Assembly: GCA_024280785.1 (NCBI GenBank)
Contig: JAJRPK010000171.1
Location: forward strand, 1-7,798
Length of the DNA: 7,798 nt
Origin: Gammaproteobacteria bacterium
GTDB lineage: Bacteria; Pseudomonadota; Gammaproteobacteria; Pseudomonadales; UBA7434
Reading direction: 5' to 3'
The notes under the pieces were generated by a model. That model saw only the letters and a list, made by a program, of their open reading frames with translations, made no database searches and had not been told where the DNA came from. The translations under genes were made by a program, and so were the position numbers. Within the stretch, counting starts at the first letter, position 1. The number at the start of each line of letters is the position of its first letter. Positions 1 to 4,469 of the stretch are shown one piece after another.

Positions 1-78
1 CGTATGAGTCTCTTTTTGTTCGATAATACCGTGCTAGCCTTTGCTATAGTACCCCGCAGCATACAGAAATTGAGCTAA
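1..78 (+). CDS. possible C-terminal tail of an upstream gene (partial, weak)
   Basis: The frame beginning at base 1 stays open for 25 codons and stops with TAA at 76-78. The other two forward frames close at 5-7 and 24-26. The predicted tail is mixed hydrophobic (it contains the stretch DNTVLAFAIVP) and matches no family I recognise. It may be the end of a gene cut by the window edge, or a chance open frame. The first unit of a 14-bp tandem repeat spans its stop codon. Confidence 0.2.
   Translation, partial: RMSLFLFDNTVLAFAIVPRSIQKLS
42..50 (+). promoter_or_regulatory. possible extended -10 promoter element
   Basis: TGCTATAGT fits the extended -10 pattern TGnTATAAT with one mismatch in the hexamer (45-50). 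No convincing -35 box sits 16-18 bp upstream, although extended -10 promoters can work without one. It would lie about 90 bp ahead of the membrane protein gene and inside the possible upstream tail, so the call is weak. Confidence 0.2.
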
Positions 79-96
79 GCTGAATTGAGCTAAGCT
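68..96. repeat. 14-bp tandem direct repeat upstream of the Wzy-like gene
   Basis: The unit AATTGAGCTAAGCT occurs perfectly at 68-81 and again at 83-96, with one base between, giving a 15-bp period. It lies about 45 bp before the likely start of the membrane protein gene. Possible explanations are a small tandem duplication or a binding site for a dimeric regulator; the sequence does not decide between them. Confidence 0.7.
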
Positions 97-140
97 AAAA
101 TGAATAGTATAGTGAAAAAATTTGGTTAACATGAACAGCT

Positions 141-1418
141 TTGGTTTTCATAGTGGTTTCTAGGGCGCGATTAACGAGAAAAACAAGCCGTACGGCAGAC
201 TTAATCTACTGGTCTTTGCTGATCATCACTGCGGCCAACTATTCGTTTTTAACCTTTCCTTTTGCGGGTGGTGTAGAACCTGTCTTGAGTCCCCTAAAGC
301 CGATTGCTTATGCCCGATTACCGCTGGCAGTCTTTGGCTACTTTTATCTTATTACGATTCATCGACGTGGTGCTAGTCTCGGCAAGATGTCAGCATTTTT
401 GCTTGTTTTTATGGCTGCGGTTATATTTTCTATCCCATTGTCACCCGACCCATTTGAAGCCTTAACGTATGCAGTCTGGTTTATATTCCAGGTACTATTT
501 TTGATTAAGTACGTATACTATTTGATAGATAATGCCGACTATAAGCGAGCCCAAGTTAAATTAACATTTCCACTGATGCTCATGGGCTTGTATTTTCTGT
601 TACTGGCGTTAGCGAATTTACCAAATTATAGAATTGGTCGACCATTTCCTGCGATTTACACAAGTTGGATTGTCGTGGCCATGATGATTCCTTTATTTCT
701 TGGTGGGCTAGCCTGCTGTTATAGTAGTTTTTCAAAGCGTAAAATTTGGTCAATATTTTTCATTGGCATGGTGTTATTTTGCCTGGTAGTTGCTGCTGTA
801 TCCGGCAAGAGAGCGACAATATTATGCGCACTGGTAGTCATTACTACTTATTTTATTTTTGTTTTGAAAGCGCCAGGAAAGATAGTGGCAATGATAATGA
901 TTCCGATAGCATTAGCTGCTGCAGTGTACAGTGGTGCTAGCGATACTGTTGTAAAAGCCTCCGAGTTTACGGTGCAAAGAGTCGAAAAAGGTCTTGATAG
1001 TAAGACTGCGACCTCAATTAATGCCAGATTTCAAGTTTGGAACTCGATTGGAGAGTCGGTCGTTCACTACCCTTTGGGCGTGGGCATCAATGTCGGTCGG
1101 CAAGTTGTGGGCGGAGGGTTACATAATACCTATCTGGGATATTTGCTAGAAGCAGGATGGTTAGGCTTCATCATATTTATGGGAATTCTTTTTTGGTCTT
1201 TTTATTCAGGCTATTTTACCGATATACAGGAAAAGAGAGAAATGCTGTTTTTTATTTTGTTGCCCGTCGCTATTTACAGCTTTACAGAGTACAACACGGC
1301 ACCGGGGCAGCCGCATTTCATTCCGTTTTGGATTGGAATAGCATATTGCATACTTTCGACAAAACAGCGACGTGTCAACATCACCAAGCGGAGAACCCGT
1401 TCGCAAGTGGGTGATTAG
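141..1418 (+). CDS. O-antigen polymerase/ligase-like (Wzy_C) membrane protein
   Basis: This predicted inner-membrane protein would either polymerise lipid-linked repeat units (Wzy-like) or ligate glycan to an acceptor (WaaL-like). The Wzy_C fold covers both roles and the sequence alone does not separate them. About ten hydrophobic segments are visible, including residues 21-42, 57-73, 84-100, 108-128, 141-160, 172-194, 202-220, 225-242, 248-264 and 336-355. Family-like signs are SGKRATIL at 221-228, a long polar periplasmic-type loop around 265-325, R296 and W300 within it, and the signature GGGLHNTYLGYLLEAGW at 324-340 with H328 and N329. The C-terminus is basic. At 425 residues the length is normal for the family. 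The start is uncertain: the frame opens after a stop at 132-134, the first usable codon is TTG at 141 and the next is GTG at 153. Neither has a clear Shine-Dalgarno. The nearby ATG at 131 is out of frame and stops after ten codons. Confidence 0.85.
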   Translation: MVFIVVSRARLTRKTSRTADLIYWSLLIITAANYSFLTFPFAGGVEPVLSPLKPIAYARLPLAVFGYFYLITIHRRGASLGKMSAFLLVFMAAVIFSIPLSPDPFEALTYAVWFIFQVLFLIKYVYYLIDNADYKRAQVKLTFPLMLMGLYFLLLALANLPNYRIGRPFPAIYTSWIVVAMMIPLFLGGLACCYSSFSKRKIWSIFFIGMVLFCLVVAAVSGKRATILCALVVITTYFIFVLKAPGKIVAMIMIPIALAAAVYSGASDTVVKASEFTVQRVEKGLDSKTATSINARFQVWNSIGESVVHYPLGVGINVGRQVVGGGLHNTYLGYLLEAGWLGFIIFMGILFWSFYSGYFTDIQEKREMLFFILLPVAIYSFTEYNTAPGQPHFIPFWIGIAYCILSTKQRRVNITKRRTRSQVGD

Positions 1419-1500
1419 TATATGCTAACGGTAAATTTTACTAGGCTTTTCCCAGGCTGAGATAATAAGGTAAGTAAAGTAATCAAAGTATTGATTCTTC

Positions 1501-1623
1501 GTGAGTAATAAAGAGGTTCCTGGCAATCCTTTTGTTTCACACTGTCACCGTATTGGAGCTAAGATTTCAATAGAGCCGACCCATAAGATATTAGTTAGAT
1601 TTTATTCGTTGTTAATAAAATAA
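1501..1623 (+). CDS. possible small ORF of 40 codons before the glycosyltransferase
   Basis: GTG at 1501 opens a 40-codon frame that ends at TAA 1621-1623, twelve bases before the glycosyltransferase ATG and in the same reading phase. The predicted peptide is basic, with no recognised motif. No Shine-Dalgarno is visible upstream of the GTG. It could be a leader peptide, a remnant of a lost gene, or chance. I regard chance as the most likely. Confidence 0.15.
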   Translation: MSNKEVPGNPFVSHCHRIGAKISIEPTHKILVRFYSLLIK

Positions 1624-1635
1624 CCGGGGTTTTAT

Positions 1636-2784
1636 ATGAATGCGCTTTTTATGCTTCCCAGTCTTGGCGCAATTGTTGGTCGACACTTCACCCATATTGA
1701 CCTGTGGAGAAGAAATGGCGGGCAAACTATGGTCTGTGCATTTACTCGAGAGGGGGAGTCCAGTAGAGAGCGCAAGGTGGATGTGGTGTTAGGCCGATTG
1801 GAGCGTGGAAAATTACTAAAACGGATACCGACATACAAGAAATCGCTAGAACGGCTTATGTATCTAATGCCCAGGTCTGACGTTGTATTTGTTTATACGT
1901 TAGATAATTTCCTGTTTGCCTGGATGGCAAAAACCGCGGTTAAGAGCGATATAAAAATCGTATTGTTTGTACTGGACATTCGTAAAATGTTTGTTGGCGA
2001 CAGTGTTTTTAATCATATTACCCAAAGCTTTCTGTTGTTTGCGTTCGAACGGTGCGAATTGATTTTGGTGAGTTCACGGTACTACATTGAGGATTATGCG
2101 GCTCGGTTTTTGAATAAGGTACCAGAGCGATGGTTGGAAATAGAAAATAAAATTAATCCCTTTGAGCTGGTTAACGACAATAGTGAGGTAGAAATAACGC
2201 GTGACAGTTCCGATCAACTGATTATCGGATATTTTGGCCTTATTCGATGTGAGCATTCTCTTGAAACGCTTTTTAAGCTCGTTGACGAGGCTGACGGTAA
2301 ATTTAGAGTTATTATAAGGGGAGTTTTTTTCGAGTTAGACGGAGTTGCTGCCATTATCGAGAAGCAAAAATGGGTCAGTTATGGAGGCCCTTACAATAAC
2401 CCGGACGACCTGTCCTCGATTTATAATTCATGCGATATAGTCTGGGCTTGCTATCCCTTTTCAGGTGAAAAATGGGGTAATCACCAGTGGGCCAAGACTA
2501 ATCGGTTTTACGAAGCCTGTTTTTTCCAAAAGCCCCTAATTACCTGCATTGGTTCTAAGGATGGTGAGCAGGTCGAAACGGCGGGTATTGGGATGTCTGT
2601 AGACTTAAGCACTCCAGAGCAGGCAGCTCAAAGCCTTTTAAGCATTAGCGGTGACCGGGTAAAGCAGTGGAAGTCCTCGCTGCAAAGCCTACCACAAGCG
2701 GAGTTTGTCTACACTAACGAATTTGAGCTACTTTTTTGTGAGCTTGAAGCTATTAGAATTGAGTCGCTCACGGACGAAAAGTGA
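1636..2784 (+). CDS. GT-B-like glycosyltransferase of polysaccharide biosynthesis
   Basis: This is predicted to be a cytoplasmic or membrane-associated glycosyltransferase that adds a sugar from an activated donor to a lipid-linked repeat unit. The 382-residue length and two-lobe layout fit a GT-B fold. The first lobe (about 1-180) has strand-like stretches such as DVVFVYTLDNF and IKIVLFVLDI. The second lobe begins near residue 195 with LIIGYFGLIR, as in GT4-type enzymes. It then has IYNSCDIVWACYPF, followed by WAKTNRFYEACFFQKPLI at 285-302. E293 there is the likely nucleotide-sugar-binding acid of the second lobe. Donor and acceptor cannot be told. The ATG at 1636 is supported by GGGG at 1626-1629 with a six-base spacer. 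A 217-bp gap separates it from the membrane protein gene. Its stop overlaps a possible GTG start (GTGA at 2781-2784). Confidence 0.75.
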   Translation: MNALFMLPSLGAIVGRHFTHIDLWRRNGGQTMVCAFTREGESSRERKVDVVLGRLERGKLLKRIPTYKKSLERLMYLMPRSDVVFVYTLDNFLFAWMAKTAVKSDIKIVLFVLDIRKMFVGDSVFNHITQSFLLFAFERCELILVSSRYYIEDYAARFLNKVPERWLEIENKINPFELVNDNSEVEITRDSSDQLIIGYFGLIRCEHSLETLFKLVDEADGKFRVIIRGVFFELDGVAAIIEKQKWVSYGGPYNNPDDLSSIYNSCDIVWACYPFSGEKWGNHQWAKTNRFYEACFFQKPLITCIGSKDGEQVETAGIGMSVDLSTPEQAAQSLLSISGDRVKQWKSSLQSLPQAEFVYTNEFELLFCELEAIRIESLTDEK

Positions 2785-2897
2785 CTAAATATCGATCGCT
2801 CATGGAAATTTGTAAGTCGTTGAATCTAAATGTGTTCCTTAAGGAGTTCGGCATACTCGTAGATCCCCCAATGAAAGACATACCTAATAAAATCTGA
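2781..2897 (+). CDS. possible 38-residue ORF overlapping the glycosyltransferase stop
   Basis: GTG at 2781 overlaps the glycosyltransferase TGA stop (2782-2784) in a GTGA arrangement typical of translational coupling. The frame stays open for 38 codons to TGA at 2895-2897. An internal in-frame ATG lies at 2802. The peptide resembles the N-terminus of a soluble protein (KSLNLNVFLKEFGILV) but matches no family I know. After the stop the same frame stays open again to 3003-3005. This could be the remnant of a gene broken by a nonsense change, a coupled small protein, or chance. Confidence 0.25.
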   Translation: MTKYRSLMEICKSLNLNVFLKEFGILVDPPMKDIPNKI

Positions 2898-2907
2898 TAT
2901 ATATCAG
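2894..2907. repeat. 14-bp perfect palindrome
   Basis: CTGATATATATCAG is a perfect inverted repeat overlapping the stop of the short coupled frame, about 30 bp ahead of the JUMPstart-like element. As RNA it would form at most a five-pair stem with a four-base loop. As DNA it could be a dimeric regulator site. Confidence 0.6.
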
Positions 2908-2937
2908 TGACTTGGAAGGTTTTTACAACTGTGCGTC

Positions 2938-2978
2938 CAGCGAGTCTTAGCGTCTATCCAAGGGCGGTAATAGCTTGC
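2938..2978 (+). promoter_or_regulatory. JUMPstart/ops-like element (RfaH-type antitermination signal)
   Basis: JUMPstart elements precede many enterobacterial and Vibrio polysaccharide clusters. They carry the ops core GGCGGTAGCGT, which recruits the antiterminator RfaH to paused RNA polymerase. Here CAGCG (2938-2942), TAGC (2948-2951) and CCAAGGGCGGTA (2958-2969) appear in the same order as in JUMPstart and with spacings within about one base of those I recall. The seven bases GGCGGTA (2963-2969) match ops exactly. The tail differs: ATAGCTTGC follows instead of GCGTGC, so the 3' half of the ops core is altered or carries an insertion. The position, downstream of a likely operon end and ahead of a polysaccharide gene, fits. 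Consensus details are from memory. Confidence 0.5.
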
Positions 2979-3018
2979 ATGTCAATGTTGAATATGTTCT
3001 TATAGCAGTCCCCCTTGG

Positions 3019-3041
3019 CCCCTCCGAATTAATTCGAGGGG
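3019..3041 (+). promoter_or_regulatory. hairpin covering a strong Shine-Dalgarno
   Basis: CCCCT (3019-3023) pairs with AGGGG (3037-3041), and CGAA (3025-3028) pairs with TTCG (3033-3036), with C3024 bulged. The inner part is the perfect palindrome CGAATTAATTCG (3025-3036). The right arm is the purine-rich GAGGGGG (3036-3042), an excellent ribosome-binding sequence six bases before ATG 3049. The stem would therefore hide that site. No T-run follows, so it is not a typical intrinsic terminator. Confidence 0.5.
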
Positions 3042-3048
3042 GTTCATG

Positions 3049-3216
3049 ATGAATGGTTTCCGTTCATATTTAAACAGAGGTATCGGAAGATTCTTTGTTT
3101 ATACGTTTACACGGGCGTTTGTGGTTTGGGCGAATGTTAAATATTCGCGTTTTGGCGGGTCTAAGGTAGAGTCTTTTTCTCTATCCGAAGATCGTCTGAC
3201 CAGCCCTACGTCATAG
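3049..3216 (+). CDS. small ORF, 55 residues, unknown function
   Basis: GAGGGGG at 3036-3042 lies six bases before ATG 3049 and three before an adjacent in-frame ATG at 3046. I prefer 3049 because its spacing is nearer the optimum. The frame ends at TAG 3214-3216. The peptide begins with a basic segment (residues 5-14), then has an aromatic, hydrophobic stretch FFVYTFTRAFVVWANV (15-30) broken by R22. It ends in a polar, serine-rich tail. It has no cysteine pairs and no recognised domain. The hydrophobic part is short and interrupted, so a membrane helix is only possible. The strong ribosome site and the terminator-like hairpin about 65 bp downstream support a real small gene or a leader peptide; chance is not excluded. 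Confidence 0.35.
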   Translation: MNGFRSYLNRGIGRFFVYTFTRAFVVWANVKYSRFGGSKVESFSLSEDRLTSPTS

Positions 3217-3227
3217 CAGTACCTAAG

Positions 3228-3277
3228 CTGTCTCTCAGTATCTGAGGCATACAGCAAATTAGGATTATATCCTGATT
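3228..3277 (+). other. two adjacent compact hairpins before the terminator
   Basis: The first stem pairs CTCAG (3234-3238) with CTGAG (3242-3246) around a TAT loop, with a possible outer pairing of CTGT (3228-3231) and ACAG (3251-3254). The second pairs AATTAGGAT (3257-3265) with ATCCTGATT (3269-3277), again around TAT, with one T-G wobble. Together with the terminator-like hairpin that begins three bases later, they would give a structured RNA 3' end. Confidence 0.4.
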
Positions 3278-3279
3278 GT

Positions 3280-3323
3280 AAAACCCACCTTTACCTTCGT
3301 GTAAATGGTGGGTTTTGCGTTTT
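3280..3323 (+). terminator. intrinsic terminator-like hairpin
   Basis: AAAACCCACCTTTAC (3280-3294) pairs with GTAAATGGTGGGTTTT (3301-3316) through 15 base pairs. T3306 is bulged and the loop is CTTCGT. T-rich sequence follows in the stem end and just after it (TTTTGCGTTTT, ending at 3323). The A-run on the left arm could let it also work on the opposite strand. It would end a transcript carrying the 55-residue ORF, and it lies about 190 bp before the methyltransferase. Confidence 0.7.
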
Positions 3324-3515
3324 ATCAGCCTATAAAAATTCAAGTAATTCTTAATATGAGTCTAATCTAAAGTGATGGCCCTTTATCTTCTATTCCACGT
3401 GAGTCCATGGTAACTTACTGGAATTGATCCTATCCCCCCAAAACCAAGTCCATCTTTTTTCGGGAAAATTATACTCGCAAGTAAACAAGTCTAAAGCTGC
3501 ATAGGACGCTCCATA

Positions 3516-4316
3516 ATGACACGTCCCTCAAAAGAGTACTTAGAAGAAAAAAGCTGGGAAGAAAAAGCAAAAGAAAACCCGCTTTACGGAGTTATGAGCC
3601 TGGATGAATTTTCTGGCAGTGGTCCCGAACCAAGCCCGGAGGAGCTTGAGCTATTTTATTCTCGTGGAAGAGAAATGGTAGACCAGTGGATTAAACCATG
3701 GTTGCTGGAAACCCGTACAACGGAACAAATGAAAATACTTGAATTTGGTTGCGGTATGGGGCGCTTGGTAAAATCAGTGGCTGATGATCATACCGCCGAT
3801 AACGTTTACGGCATCGATATATCGAAGACAATTGTTGAGCATGCCAACAAGAACGTAACAAATGGGGCTCACTTTTCAGTGCTTAATGATGAAGGTGGGT
3901 TTTCATTTGAAGATAACCACTTCGATCGAATCTATTCCTATGCTGTATTCCAACACATCAAGGAAAAATCTGTTGTAGAAAAATCCATTAGAGAAATTGC
4001 CCGAACACTTAAACCGGGCGGCAAAGTGAGGTTGAACTTTGAAATGGTGTTCATGCCACCCTTCGAAAATACCTACCTACAAGATACTTATGCATTTGAG
4101 CGCCAGTTTTTGATTTATGGTTGGAGCAAGAAGTTCGGGGTTCCAGTTTGTGGAGCGAAACTAAAGCGGTCAACAAATTGGTCTGGTATACGATTTGGCT
4201 ACAAGCAACTGCTTAGGGAGTTTGCACGAAACGGCATTAAAATGTATGGGATTGCCCGGGAACCCACTAACCAAGGCCAAGGGTTCATTTGGTTTTTTGG
4301 TGAGAAAGTAAAGTAA
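3516..4316 (+). CDS. class I SAM-dependent methyltransferase
   Basis: This is predicted to be a cytoplasmic methyltransferase using S-adenosylmethionine, most likely acting on a sugar or on a glycan under assembly, given its neighbours. The substrate is not readable from sequence. Motif I is ILEFGCGMGRLV at 74-85. The acidic residue ending strand 2 is D101 in VYGIDIS. FDRIYSYAVFQHI at 136-148 matches the post-II region, and LKPGGKVRLNF at 165-175 matches motif III. The first 70 residues are charged and helical, as in many sugar or lipid methyltransferases. The last 90 carry basic and aromatic segments (RSTNWSGIRFGYKQLLREF) that may bind the substrate. The length of 266 residues is normal. ATG 3516 is supported by AGGA at 3503-3506, nine bases away. 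It stands alone between a 731-bp region and a 153-bp gap. Confidence 0.85.
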   Translation: MTRPSKEYLEEKSWEEKAKENPLYGVMSLDEFSGSGPEPSPEELELFYSRGREMVDQWIKPWLLETRTTEQMKILEFGCGMGRLVKSVADDHTADNVYGIDISKTIVEHANKNVTNGAHFSVLNDEGGFSFEDNHFDRIYSYAVFQHIKEKSVVEKSIREIARTLKPGGKVRLNFEMVFMPPFENTYLQDTYAFERQFLIYGWSKKFGVPVCGAKLKRSTNWSGIRFGYKQLLREFARNGIKMYGIAREPTNQGQGFIWFFGEKVK

Positions 4317-4348
4317 GCTTTTCACCGATAGCCTTCGTCTATGCTATT

Positions 4349-4377
4349 TTGGCGAAAATCCTAAGCTCGGCTACAAT
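4349..4377 (+). promoter_or_regulatory. candidate sigma-70 promoter for the bi-domain oxidoreductase
   Basis: TTGGCG (4349-4354) and TACAAT (4372-4377) are separated by exactly 17 bases. They match the consensus boxes at four and five of six positions. Transcription would start near 4385, giving a leader of roughly 85 bases for the gene at 4470. It is the best-scoring pair I could find by eye in the 153-bp gap. Confidence 0.35.
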
Positions 4378-4469
4378 TTAATAGTAAATAAAATCATTGA
4401 CTTAAGCTTGGGGATCGCTGGCACTGAGTTAAAGATGATTATGCGAATTCAACGCTCGGGCTTAAATTT

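Larger units (their letters stand above)
2785..3515. other. 731-bp leader-like region without a large gene
   Basis: No ORF longer than about 55 codons and no transposase, tRNA or rRNA-like sequence is visible here on either strand. The region does hold, in order: the end of a coupled short frame, a 14-bp palindrome, a JUMPstart/ops-like element, a hairpin over a strong Shine-Dalgarno, a small ORF, two compact hairpins, a terminator-like hairpin, and about 190 bp leading to the methyltransferase. In that last part I see only a lone TATACT (3470-3475) with no matching -35, so the methyltransferase promoter is not identified. I read the region as a boundary between transcription units or a long regulated 5' leader. 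Confidence 0.55.

Noticed and set aside
1599..1621. Eight-base AT-only inverted repeat (ATTTTATT / AATAAAAT) before the glycosyltransferase
   Set aside because: A stem of only A-T pairs is weak and expected by chance in such AT-rich sequence.
2911..2962. Long-range pairing CTTGGA / TCCAAG resembling a riboswitch closing stem
   Set aside because: The enclosed 40 bases show none of the conserved blocks of the riboswitch classes I know, and the right arm falls in the JUMPstart-like element.
3447..3475. TATACT as a -10 box for the methyltransferase
   Set aside because: No -35 hexamer at 16-18 bp spacing and no extended -10 TG, so the support is too thin for a promoter call.
4319..4358. Imperfect hairpin after the methyltransferase stop (TTTTC...GAAAA with inner ATAGC...GCTAT)
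   Set aside because: The stem has several mismatches, a long loop and no T-run after it, and it overlaps a better promoter -35 candidate, so I do not call a terminator.
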